This document shows, piece after piece, positions 20,330 to 28,010 of a stretch of DNA of 32,600 nt (the first letter of the stretch is position 1; the number at the start of each line of letters is the position of its first letter). The DNA is from JAGQRJ01 sp041402045 (GTDB lineage: Bacteria; Planctomycetota; J058). Made by a program: the position numbers and the translations under genes. The notes beneath the pieces are model-generated. The model saw nothing but the letters and a program-made list of their open reading frames with translations, was not told where the DNA came from and did no database searches. The stretch lies in contig JAWKSZ010000084.1 of assembly GCA_041402045.1 (NCBI GenBank), positions 1 through 32,600 of the forward strand, in the 5' to 3' direction.

Positions 20330-21805
20330 CTAGCGCGCCCAGATCGGGGCGATATCCGCCGGACCCGCGCCGACCAGACCGCTGAAGGTGCTCACGGTCT
20401 TGGTGGGAGCGTCGGTGATCGTGAGGTCGCCGGTGACGCCGTTGCTGGTCGCCACCAGGTCCGGGTTACGGGCCACGCCCACGCTCAGGGTGCCGGGCAG
20501 CGAGAGCCCGTTGAGCTGCTGCTGCGAGACGCCGGCGTAGCTCAGGAACGCGGTCAGCAGGCCGTTGATCAGCGAGGCGGGCGAGAGCAGGCCGCCGCCG
20601 CCGCCGCCGCCGGTGATCAGGGCGCCGAAGGAGGCCGGGTTGGTCGCGCCGCCAGCGAAGCCCTGCAGGAAGGCGTTCAGCAGGCCGCTGATCCCGCCGC
20701 CCTGGCTGCCGGTGGCCGGCAGGGTGATCCCAGCCTGCTGGAACAGGCCGGCGATCCCGGTGCCGCCGGGCAGGGTGTCGACGATCACGTCGGTCGCGGC
20801 GTCGATCACGCTCACGTCACCGCTCATGGCGTTGGCGACGTAGACCATGGTCTGAGCCTGGTTGGTGGCGACGTCGAAGGGCACCAGGCCCTGACCCTGG
20901 ATCGTGGAGAGCACGGTCCCGGTGGCGATGTCGATCACGTTGATCTCTTGCGAGAGGGCGCAGGCGACGTAGGCCTTGGTGCCGGCGATCGAGATCCCGA
21001 TCGGCGCGCGGCCGACGTCGATGTAGTCGATCACGTCGTCGGTCTGCGCGTTGATCCGCATGACCTTGCCCGAGATCATGCAGGTCGCGAGCGCGTAGTC
21101 GTTGGTCGCGGCGACCTTGGCCACGCCCAGGCCCTGCACGGGGCTCGAGAGGAAGTTGCCGAGGGCCTGCGAGGGGTTCGCGATCAGGTTGCTCAGCGAG
21201 ATCGGGCTCAGGCCGAGGACCGACTTGATCGGGGTGTAGGAGGTGCCGTCGATCACGGTCAGGTTCAGCAGGTTCGCGCTGTAGAGCCGACGACCGTTCG
21301 GGGTGATCGCCAGGCCGGTCGGGCGGACCAGCGGCTTGAGCACGGGGTCCAGCACGCTCAGGAACGAGATCCCGGTGACGGGCACCGAGGTCACGTCGAT
21401 CGTGGTCACCACGTTGTTGGCCAGGTGGTCGACGACCGTGATGTCCTGGCTCTGCGCGTTGGCGACGTAGGCGATCGTGCCCGCGTTGAGCACGTCGATC
21501 GGCTTTTGACCGACGGAGTAGGTCGCGTTCACGGTGCCGGTGTTCAGGTCGACGTCAGCGACCTGGTCCAGCATCATACTCGCCACCAGCGCGTCGGCGT
21601 TCATGGTGGGGGGCGGCGGGGGGTTCGTGGTCACCACGCCGCCGGTCGAGCCGCTGCCCGTCCCGCCGGTGTTGTTGCTCGTCACGGCCGACGCGGTCGA
21701 TCCGCCGGAACGGCTCTTCTTGTTGCTGCAGCCCGCGACGACCAGCGGCATGACCGCGGCGAACGCCAACACGGGAAGACCTCGAACCAGAACACTCTGC
21801 TGCAC
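20330..21805 (-). CDS. YVTN-family beta-propeller lipoprotein
   Basis: A secreted lipoprotein of 491 residues, probably a periplasmic or surface beta-propeller of unknown ligand. The signal peptide ends in lipobox VVAGC, then a Ser/Gly/Thr/Asn-rich linker and a short poly-Pro. Propeller blades follow in the YVTN/NHL style: VGQKPIDVLNAGTIAYVANAQ, VVTTIDVTSVPVTGIS, PTGLAITPNGRRLYSANLL, DYIDVGRAPIGISIAGTKAYVA and TMVYVANAMSGDVSVIDAATD. A glycine-rich insert (about residues 380-420) interrupts the last blades. The start GTG at 21805 is preferred to ATG 21823 because GGAGG lies seven bases before it. A TAGACT -10 box lies 33 nt upstream. Confidence 0.85.
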   Translation of the reverse strand: MQQSVLVRGLPVLAFAAVMPLVVAGCSNKKSRSGGSTASAVTSNNTGGTGSGSTGGVVTTNPPPPPTMNADALVASMMLDQVADVDLNTGTVNATYSVGQKPIDVLNAGTIAYVANAQSQDITVVDHLANNVVTTIDVTSVPVTGISFLSVLDPVLKPLVRPTGLAITPNGRRLYSANLLNLTVIDGTSYTPIKSVLGLSPISLSNLIANPSQALGNFLSSPVQGLGVAKVAATNDYALATCMISGKVMRINAQTDDVIDYIDVGRAPIGISIAGTKAYVACALSQEINVIDIATGTVLSTIQGQGLVPFDVATNQAQTMVYVANAMSGDVSVIDAATDVIVDTLPGGTGIAGLFQQAGITLPATGSQGGGISGLLNAFLQGFAGGATNPASFGALITGGGGGGGLLSPASLINGLLTAFLSYAGVSQQQLNGLSLPGTLSVGVARNPDLVATSNGVTGDLTITDAPTKTVSTFSGLVGAGPADIAPIWAR

Positions 21806-21838
21806 GGCTTGCCTCCGATACATCCAACCCAGGCGATG

Positions 21839-21844
21839 AGTCTA
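21839..21844 (-). promoter_or_regulatory. Putative -10 box TAGACT for the beta-propeller lipoprotein
   Basis: TTCGGTAGACTCA on the minus strand, 33 nt before the GTG start and outside any gene. It matches the boxes at 7604 and 17334. Confidence 0.5.
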
Positions 21845-22118
21845 CCGAACGCGTAGGACTAACCTAGCGAAAACTAAGATTTTCTGCCGAAGCGGGCGGC
21901 CTCCGCCCAAATATCGCATTCCCTTTATGGGAAATGGCTTACAGCGAAACTTCCTCCGCGATTGGAAAGGGGGCGCCACGAAATAGCCGCATATTGGCGG
22001 CAGTCGCGCAGCGAAATCTGGGATGTCCGCCGAGAACGCCCCGAAACCTAGCCCCTGGAGGAGGCTGGCGTACGCGATTCTGGCTGGGTATAAACGCGCC
22101 TGACGTTTAGGGGCTGCT
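21845..22118. promoter_or_regulatory. Divergent intergenic region with promoter TATAAA at 22089-22094
   Basis: About 270 bp, more AT-rich than the surroundings. On the plus strand GGGTATAAAC lies 24 nt before the ATG at 22119 and is a good -10. A small dyad, CATTCCC-TTTAT-GGGAAATG near 21919-21938, has an imperfect stem and could be regulatory. No reading frame or RNA gene was recognised in the rest. Confidence 0.45.
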
Positions 22119-22610
22119 ATGACGACGCGTGGCGAGTTCACCCGCAAATTCGACCGGGAGATCCTGGGCGATGACTCCGCGGCTGCGGAAGAGCGCGCTC
22201 ACCTGGCCAAGCTCCAGGAGGCCGAACAGGCCGCCCTGGAGCTCGAGTTCACCAAGCTGCTCCAGGTCCTCGAGTATCGGGCCGCCTGGCTGCGCGAGCG
22301 CTTCCCAGGCATGCGCGAGCCCAAGCTCGAGAGCGCCCGGGGGCGCCGCTTCGAGTTCGGCCCCTCGCCCATGGACAAGGGGCGCACCGTCGGCTGGCTG
22401 GAGTTCCGCACCCGGCTCACCGACAGCCAGCAGGCGGTCCTGCTCGAGTCCCTCATGGAGCTCGAGGGCCAGTTCAGCAAGCGCCACGACTACGTGACCT
22501 TCCCCAAGGAGAAGGTGTCGATCGACAAGGCCAAGCGCTTCGTCGAGTCCAAGATCCTGGAGTTCGCCGGGACCTACCAAGACGTCTACGGAGGAACCCA
22601 AACTGGCTAG
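22119..22610 (+). CDS. Conserved-looking hypothetical protein, helical
   Basis: 163 residues that I cannot assign to a family. Residues 20-65 are charged and helical, possibly coiled coil (AEERAHLAKLQEAEQAALELEFTK in part). A likely beta section follows (RRFEFGPSPMDKGRTVGWLEFRTRL), then another helix and a Lys-rich VSIDKAKRFVESKILEF ending. There is no signal peptide or membrane segment, so it should be cytoplasmic. It has an AGGGG ribosome-binding site. It heads a tight cluster with the two following genes (1-nt gap, then a 4-nt overlap), so the three probably act together. Confidence 0.7.
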   Translation: MTTRGEFTRKFDREILGDDSAAAEERAHLAKLQEAEQAALELEFTKLLQVLEYRAAWLRERFPGMREPKLESARGRRFEFGPSPMDKGRTVGWLEFRTRLTDSQQAVLLESLMELEGQFSKRHDYVTFPKEKVSIDKAKRFVESKILEFAGTYQDVYGGTQTG

Positions 22611-22611
22611 C

Positions 22612-22953
22612 GTGTCACTCTCGGGGCTGACCATCGAGGAGGCCCACACCCTCGAGCCCGGCGTCGTGGCCGAGCGCCTCGAGCAGTTCGCTCAGGACAT
22701 GGTGCGCAACAAGTTCTCCGAGTGGGGGGTGCAGATCGAGCGCGCCGAGCACGTGCTCACCCTCCGCGGGCGCAAGGACAAGGGCACCCACTTCGAGGCC
22801 CGGGTCGAGCCCGCCACGGGGCAGGTGCGGGTCCAGCTCAGCGGCGCCGTCGAGCTCGGCCGCCTGAAGGTCACCCTCGCGGGCGGGCCCGACGGGGTCC
22901 GCCGCCGGGTAGGGGACGAGATCGCGCGCACCCTGCGGGAGCACCTCCTATGA
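22612..22953 (+). CDS. Small protein resembling PHA granule-associated (PF09650-like) family
   Basis: 113 residues. The pattern LTIEEAHTLEPGVVAERLEQFAQDMVRNKFSEWGV, then alternating strands (HVLTLRGRKDKGTHFEARVEPATG and VRVQLSGAVELGRLKVTLAG) and a final amphipathic helix resembles the polyhydroxyalkanoic-acid system protein family, a putative granule or lipid-surface binder. The match is by eye and tentative. The GTG at 22612 is 17 nt from GGAGG (22590-22594). A CTG codon at 22603 sits at the ideal distance, so initiation may occur there. It overlaps the next gene by ATGA. Confidence 0.6.
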   Translation: MSLSGLTIEEAHTLEPGVVAERLEQFAQDMVRNKFSEWGVQIERAEHVLTLRGRKDKGTHFEARVEPATGQVRVQLSGAVELGRLKVTLAGGPDGVRRRVGDEIARTLREHLL

Positions 22954-23375
22954 GCGCCACCTCCAGCGAGCGCCTGCGCGCCCACCTCGACGAGGACATG
23001 CACGAGCAGCTGTGCCAGGTCGGCATGGAGACGGGGCTGATCTCGATCGAGCACGTCCTGGGCGCCCCCCGCGACGGCACCTTCGCCCAGCGCCTCGTCA
23101 ACGACGGGACCCTCTCGCCCAGCCAGCTCTCGGACCTGCGCCGCGAGGCGGCCTACCGCGTCGCCCGCGGCGAGGACAAGGCCCTGGGCGCGCTCATGGT
23201 CAACCACGGCTACGCGGCCACGAGCCTGATCAGCGCCGCCCTCGACCAGCAGCGTCGCGCCTTCGAAGGGGAGCGCCGCCTGGTGCGCCTGTCCGAGCTC
23301 CTGGTCCAGGCCGGGACCCTGACCCCGGGGCACGTGGTCGCCCTGCGCAAGCTGCGCGCGCTCTCGTTCCAGTAG
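22950..23375 (+). CDS. Helical repeat protein resembling GspE/MshE N-terminal domain
   Basis: 141 residues with three helical hairpins that fit the MshEN/GspE N-terminal pattern (short loop, Gly-x-Ile/Leu, helix with Gln): VGMETGLISIEHVLGA, LVNDGTLSPSQLSDL, and LGALMVNHGYAATSLISAALDQQRRAF with LSELLVQAGTLTPGHVVAL. In known proteins such domains bind c-di-GMP or partner subunits; the nucleotide-binding consensus is not clearly kept here. There is no ATPase part, so it is a stand-alone adaptor-like protein. ATG at 22950 overlaps the previous stop (ATGA), showing translational coupling. Confidence 0.6.
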   Translation: MSATSSERLRAHLDEDMHEQLCQVGMETGLISIEHVLGAPRDGTFAQRLVNDGTLSPSQLSDLRREAAYRVARGEDKALGALMVNHGYAATSLISAALDQQRRAFEGERRLVRLSELLVQAGTLTPGHVVALRKLRALSFQ

Positions 23376-23417
23376 ATCGGCGCCCGCGCGCCCCTGCGAC
23401 GGTCGCGCACAATGCGC

Positions 23418-23423
23418 TAAGAT
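23418..23423 (+). promoter_or_regulatory. Putative -10 box TAAGAT
   Basis: GCGCTAAGATCGCG lies 21 nt before the GTG at 23445, in the 69-bp gap after the preceding three-gene cluster. It suggests a new transcription start for the repeat protein-permease-LptE run. Confidence 0.45.
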
Positions 23424-23444
23424 CGCGGGGAAGGAGCGAGCCTC

Positions 23445-24446
23445 GTGGTCAACCGACGCACTCGACTGGGGTGGATCGCCGTGAGCGCCTGCGCCTGCGC
23501 AGGTGTGTCCCTCGCCGAGGCTGGAGACCAGGCCACCGTCCAGGACCTGATCCAGCGCGGCTACGAGGCCCGGCGCGAGGGCGACCTGCTGGTCGCCGGC
23601 CAGGCCCTCGAGCAGGCCGTGCTCCGCAGCCAGCCTGGACCCAGTCGGCGCTCCCTCGCCGCCGAGGTCGCCGAGTTCTGGCTGGCCCAGGACAAGGGCT
23701 ACCGCGCGGTGCGCCTCTACCGCAAGCTCAACTACGTGCGCTCCGAGGTCGACACCCTGCTCGAGGACGGCGACTACGAGGCGGCGCTGGCCGTCGCGCG
23801 TCAGGTGGGCTACGAGCGCGGCGAGGCGATCGCGCTGGTGCGGATCGGGAGCAGCGGGAAGGGCGACCGCCGCGCCAACGGCGAGAAGATCAAGCAGGCG
23901 CTCCAGCTCCTCGACAAGAACGACCTCAAGCGCGAGAAGGCGGACCTCCTGTTCGAAGTCGCCAAGCGCTACAAGCCGGCCGCCGACCTCTACGGCGAGC
24001 TGAACCTGCTCTACCCCCGCGCGCGCTGCTACGAGCTCGGCGGCCAGCTCCAGGACGCGATCGCGCTCTACGGCGACGCCAAGACGCCCCTGACCCAGGA
24101 GCTCAAGGACGTGCAGAAGCGCCTGCAGATCGCGCTCAAGGTCCAGGCCGACACCAAGCTGCCCCTGATCGCCCGCGAGCGCGCCCGCCGCAACGTGAGC
24201 CTGTTCTCGGGCAAGCTCTCCCAGCTCTACGAGCAGCTCGGGATCTGCTACCACCGCACCGGCAGCGCCCAGGCGCACAAGCTCGCGGACAAGGCGATCC
24301 AGTACACCGAGCGCCAGCGCGACGCGCTCCTGGACGGGGGCCGCGACCGCTTCGGCCCCACGCTGGTGCGCTACCTCAAGCTCGACCAGCGCCTGAGCGA
24401 GCTGCGCGAGCTCAAGCGCGAGCTGCAGCAGCCGCCGCCCAAGTGA
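23445..24446 (+). CDS. Exported TPR-like repeat protein
   Basis: 333 residues. An N-terminal signal peptide (about residues 1-26, cleavage after SLAEA) points to export. The rest is almost wholly helical with TPR-like hairpins: GYEARREGDLLVAGQALEQAV, AVRLYRKLNYVRSEVDTLLEDGDYEAALAVA, EVAKRYKPAADLYGELNLLYPRARCYELGGQLQDAIALYG and a last pair near residue 270. The end is Lys/Glu-rich with a PPPK tail. Such proteins act as scaffolds; no partner is evident. The GTG start has AAGGAG upstream. It overlaps the transporter gene by four bases (GTGA), so their products are probably made together. Confidence 0.75.
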   Translation: MVNRRTRLGWIAVSACACAGVSLAEAGDQATVQDLIQRGYEARREGDLLVAGQALEQAVLRSQPGPSRRSLAAEVAEFWLAQDKGYRAVRLYRKLNYVRSEVDTLLEDGDYEAALAVARQVGYERGEAIALVRIGSSGKGDRRANGEKIKQALQLLDKNDLKREKADLLFEVAKRYKPAADLYGELNLLYPRARCYELGGQLQDAIALYGDAKTPLTQELKDVQKRLQIALKVQADTKLPLIARERARRNVSLFSGKLSQLYEQLGICYHRTGSAQAHKLADKAIQYTERQRDALLDGGRDRFGPTLVRYLKLDQRLSELRELKRELQQPPPK

Positions 24447-26317
24447 GCCCAGCCGCCTGGCTCGCCCTCTGTGTGGGGGCGCTGTTCGCCGGACCGCTGC
24501 TGTTGTGGTTGCTCGGGCGCGGACGGAGCTGGCGCGCGCTGAGCGACGGCTTCGTGCTCGTGCTCGTGGCCGGCCTGTGTTTGCTGGTGCTGCTCCCCGA
24601 GGCGCTGCACGAGGTCGGCATGTGGGGCGCCCTGGCGGCGCTGCTCGGGTTCTTCATTCCGACCTGGGGCGAGCGCTTCCTCACCAAGGGCCACCGCGCG
24701 CACCCGCTGTTCTTCGTGCCGGGTTCGATCCTGCTCGTGATCCACGCCGCGATCGACGGCGGCGCGCTGGCGCTCACCGGGGAGGTGCACCACCACCACG
24801 GCCACGAGGGCGCCGACGAACACCTCGCGCTCTACGCCGCGCTCCTGGCCCACCGGCTCCCGGTCGGGCTCTTGGTGTGGTCGGCGATCGGCCAGGCCCG
24901 CGGGTCGCTCTGGGCCCTGGGCGGGCTGGGGGTGATCGCCCTGGCCACGGTCGTGGGCTTCGTCGCGACCCCCGAGCTCTCTCCGGCGCTGGCGGCCTAC
25001 CTCTCGGCGGTCCTGGCCGGCGGCTTGCTCCACGTGATCCTGCACCACGAGCCCTGCCCGGGTGAGGAGCGCTGGGGCGCGGTCGGCGCGCTCCTGGGCG
25101 TGGGGGCGCTGGTGCCCCTGCTGCTCGGCGACCCGCACCTCACGGGCTTCGTGACCGTGGCCCAGGAGCTCCTGGCCGAGAGCGGCTGGGCGATCGTGCT
25201 CGGCTTCGCCGGGGCGGGGGTCCTGAGCGTCGTCCCCCCCGAGCGCCTGACCTGGGCCATGACCGGGGGCAGCGCGCTGACCTCCGCCCTGCGCGGGGTG
25301 ATCGTGGGGCTCCCGATCCCGATCTGCTCCTGCGGCGTCGTGCCCCTGTTCCGCACGCTCATGGGCAAGGGCGTGCCCCCGGCCGCCGCGGTGGCGTTCC
25401 TGATCGCGACCCCCGAGCTGGGCTTCGACGCGGTCCTGATCTCGGTTCCGCTGCTCGGCGTCGAGCTCACCGTGATCCGGGTGGTCGCCGCCTTCGCCGT
25501 GGCCCTGCTCAGCGGGGTCGCCGCGGGCTGGCTCCTGGGCACCCCCGAGACCCCGCCCCCCCCCGCCCACGACCACGGTCCGCCCAGCTCCTCGACCCCC
25601 GGCTGGCGCCGGGCCGCGCATTACGGCTTCGTGACCTCCGTCGACGAGCTCATGCCCTGGATCGCCGCGGGGATCGCCGTCGCTGCGGCGTTGCAGCCGT
25701 GGTTGGCCAACCCCGAGGGGCTGAGCTCGCTGCCCGCCGAGGCGCAGGTCCCGCTGCTCGCGACCCTCGCCGCGCCGGTCTACGTGTGCGCGTCGGGGGC
25801 GACGCCGATCGCCGGGGTGCTGTTCGCGAGCGGGATCTCGGCCGGGGCCGTGGTCGCGTTCCTGATCGCGGGCCCCGCGACCAACGTCACGACCTACGGC
25901 GCGGTGCGCGCCTTCTTCAGCCGGCGCTCCGCGGTCGTGCTCCTGGGCACCGTGTTCGTCGTCACCGTGGGGGTCGGCCTCGTGGCCCTGGTGTTCCCGC
26001 CCGGGATCCCGCCCCTCGCCGGCGAGACCCACGGGACCCACGGGCTCCTGGGGCTGACCGGGGCCGTCGGCTGCGCGCTCCTGTTCCTGCCCTCGCTGTT
26101 CCGCATGGGGCCGCGAGGCTACCTGGAGCGCCTGGGGCTCGGCGTCCACGACCACGGCCACAGCCACGACGGCCACGATCACGGTCACGACGGCCACGGT
26201 CACGACGGCCACGACCACGGCGCGCCGGCGGCGGCCCCGAGCTGCGCCCAGAGCGCGTGCTGCGCGCCACAGCCAGCTCAGGCTCCAGTCGCTCAGGAGC
26301 CGCCCTCGTGCTGCTGA
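24443..26317 (+). CDS. ZIP-like domain fused to SO_0444-type metal permease, with His- and Cys-rich tail
   Basis: A 624-residue membrane protein that appears to join two transporter modules. Residues 1-215 resemble a ZIP metal transporter, with IHAAIDGGAL and HRLPVGLLVW at the places of the ZIP helix 4 and 5 metal motifs and a cytoplasm/periplasm loop VHHHHGHEG. Residues about 225-560 are a DUF318/SO_0444-type efflux permease with PIPICSCGVVPL (about 292), CASGATPIAGVLF (about 450) and AGPATN (about 475). A tail of alternating His, Asp and Gly (about 569-592) and a Cys-rich end (SCAQSACC, PPSCC) should bind metal. Zn or Cu handling is likely; direction is not deducible. The start GTG overlaps the previous stop. 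Confidence 0.8.
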   Translation: MSPAAWLALCVGALFAGPLLLWLLGRGRSWRALSDGFVLVLVAGLCLLVLLPEALHEVGMWGALAALLGFFIPTWGERFLTKGHRAHPLFFVPGSILLVIHAAIDGGALALTGEVHHHHGHEGADEHLALYAALLAHRLPVGLLVWSAIGQARGSLWALGGLGVIALATVVGFVATPELSPALAAYLSAVLAGGLLHVILHHEPCPGEERWGAVGALLGVGALVPLLLGDPHLTGFVTVAQELLAESGWAIVLGFAGAGVLSVVPPERLTWAMTGGSALTSALRGVIVGLPIPICSCGVVPLFRTLMGKGVPPAAAVAFLIATPELGFDAVLISVPLLGVELTVIRVVAAFAVALLSGVAAGWLLGTPETPPPPAHDHGPPSSSTPGWRRAAHYGFVTSVDELMPWIAAGIAVAAALQPWLANPEGLSSLPAEAQVPLLATLAAPVYVCASGATPIAGVLFASGISAGAVVAFLIAGPATNVTTYGAVRAFFSRRSAVVLLGTVFVVTVGVGLVALVFPPGIPPLAGETHGTHGLLGLTGAVGCALLFLPSLFRMGPRGYLERLGLGVHDHGHSHDGHDHGHDGHGHDGHDHGAPAAAPSCAQSACCAPQPAQAPVAQEPPSCC

Positions 26318-27156
26318 CCCGGCGCCTGGCGCCGGGCCTCGCGCTGCTCCTCGCCGGCTGCTACTCCGTCGGCGTCGAGCCGGTGGCCGGCCTGGAGGAG
26401 CTCGCCGTCCCGCTGTTCGAGAACCAAACCCTGCGTCGCGGCGTCGAGCAGGACCTGACCCGCGCCGTGCGCCGGGAGGTGCTCGAGACCACCCCGCTGC
26501 AGCTCGCCCACGAGCTCGACGCGCCCGCGGTGCTCCGCGGCGCGATCACCGAGATCGGGGAGCAGGTGCTGTTGGCGGGACCCGCCGAGGAGGTGCTCGA
26601 GGCGGGGCTGCAGGTCACGGTCAGCTTCGGGGTCTACCAGGGCGGCGCGCTGCTCGTGGGCGAGGACACCGACGGCGACGGCGCCCCCGACGGCCCCGTG
26701 ACCCTGGTCGGCTACGCGGAGTACGACGTGGCCCGCAGCGAGAGCCGCGACACCGCGACCGCCGAGGCGGTCGCCGACCTCGCGGAGATGATCGTGTTCC
26801 GTCTGACCGCGCGGCACGACGACCGCTTCGAGCCCAACGACGGGCCAGAGGAGGCGACCCCCCTCGGGGTCCGCGAGCAGCTCGAGCTGATCCAGCGCGA
26901 CCCCGACTGGTATCGCTGGGTCGTGCCGCCGGACACCCGCTTCGAGGCGACGCTCTACTACCCGGGAGAGGGCCTGCGCCTCAGCCTCCACGGCCCCGAC
27001 GGCGCCCCGCTCCCGGAGGCGGAGGGGGTCGACGCCGGCCGCCAGGCCACGCTCCCCGCCTCGGCGGACGAGCGCGAGGTCCTGCTCCAGGTCCAGGGCG
27101 ACGACCGCGGGCAGCGCTACCGCCTCGCGCTGCGCCTGGAGACGGTGACGAGGTAG
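26308..27156 (+). CDS. lptE: LptE-like lipoprotein with C-terminal PPC-like domain
   Basis: 282 residues. The signal peptide ends in lipobox LLAGC. Residues 25-170 match the LptE family pattern: a strand with LAVPLFENQTLRRGVEQDLTRAVRREV, APAVLRGAITEIGEQVL, LQVTVSFGVY and a final helix after ESRDTATAEAVADLAE. LptE plugs the outer-membrane LptD pore that delivers lipopolysaccharide to the cell surface. The remaining 110 residues (DDRFEPNDGPEEATPL, RDPDWYRWVVPP, LRLSLHGPDGAPL) look like a pre-peptidase C-terminal (PPC) beta-sandwich, not usual in LptE. GTG 26308 has AGGAG upstream and overlaps the permease gene by 10 bp. No lptD lies in the window. Confidence 0.75.
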   Translation: MLLTRRLAPGLALLLAGCYSVGVEPVAGLEELAVPLFENQTLRRGVEQDLTRAVRREVLETTPLQLAHELDAPAVLRGAITEIGEQVLLAGPAEEVLEAGLQVTVSFGVYQGGALLVGEDTDGDGAPDGPVTLVGYAEYDVARSESRDTATAEAVADLAEMIVFRLTARHDDRFEPNDGPEEATPLGVREQLELIQRDPDWYRWVVPPDTRFEATLYYPGEGLRLSLHGPDGAPLPEAEGVDAGRQATLPASADEREVLLQVQGDDRGQRYRLALRLETVTR

Positions 27157-27158
27157 CG

Positions 27159-28010
27159 GTGCCCTTCACCCCGACCCACGTGGTCGCTGCGGTGCCCCTC
27201 GCGCACCTGAGCGCGCGCGTCGCGCGCTGGCTGCGACCGGGCGGGGGCGGCGTCGAGCCCGCGCGGGCGGGCCTCCCCTTCTCCGCGCTGGCCCTGGGCT
27301 CCATGATCCCGGACCTGCCCTCCTTCGTGCGCCTCTATCCGGGGGCCTACTACACGTCGCATTCCTTCCTGGGCGTGGTGACCCTGGACCTCGCGCTGGG
27401 GCTCCTGGCGCTCCTCGTGTGGCACGCGCTGCTCGCGCGCCCGGCGCAGGAGCTGCTCCCCAGCCCGATCCGCGAGCGCCTCGGCCCGGCCGCGGAGCCC
27501 TGGCCCTGGGGTCGGCTCGACCGCTGGGCCGCCGCCGCCCTCGCGATCGCGCTCGGCGCCGCCACCCACGTCGTGTGGGACGCGTTCACCCACGGCGATC
27601 GCTGGGGGGTCGAGCTGGTTCCCGCGCTGCGCCGCGAGCTGCTGCGCGTGTCCGGGCGGGGGATCCCGGTCTACCGCGCGCTGCAGTATGGGAGCAGCCT
27701 GGTGTGCCTGCCCTTGCTCGCGTTCCTCGCCTGGCGCTGGCTGGCGCGTCAGCCGCGGCGCCCCCGCCCCTCGCCGCTCAGCTCAGGGGCCCGAGTCGGG
27801 GTGTGGATCGCGCTCCTGGGGACCCCGGCGGCGGTGGGCGTCGCGGCGGCGCTGCTCCAGCCCACGCCGCGTCGCGGCCTGCGGCGCTTCATGGGCTACG
27901 CCTACGAAGCGGCGACCTGGGGCGGTCAAGCGCTGATCGTGGGGACCCTGGCCGCCGGCGCGTTGCTCACCCTCTGGCTCGCGCGCGCACCGCGGACGGA
28001 GCCTCGCTAG
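27159..28010 (+). CDS. DUF4184 family integral membrane protein
   Basis: 283 residues starting MPFTPTHVVAAVPL, the hallmark of the DUF4184 family. It continues with ALALGSMIPDLPSF, a YTSHSFLG motif and GAATHVVWDAFTHGDRW, whose His and Asp residues resemble those of metal-dependent membrane hydrolases of the YdjM/DUF457 kind. About six membrane helices are visible. The biochemical role is not established. GTG 27159 follows the LptE stop by two bases with GAGG upstream, so it is in the same operon. Its TAG stop shares the palindrome CTAG with the stop of the opposite BamD-like gene. Confidence 0.85.
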   Translation: MPFTPTHVVAAVPLAHLSARVARWLRPGGGGVEPARAGLPFSALALGSMIPDLPSFVRLYPGAYYTSHSFLGVVTLDLALGLLALLVWHALLARPAQELLPSPIRERLGPAAEPWPWGRLDRWAAAALAIALGAATHVVWDAFTHGDRWGVELVPALRRELLRVSGRGIPVYRALQYGSSLVCLPLLAFLAWRWLARQPRRPRPSPLSSGARVGVWIALLGTPAAVGVAAALLQPTPRRGLRRFMGYAYEAATWGGQALIVGTLAAGALLTLWLARAPRTEPR

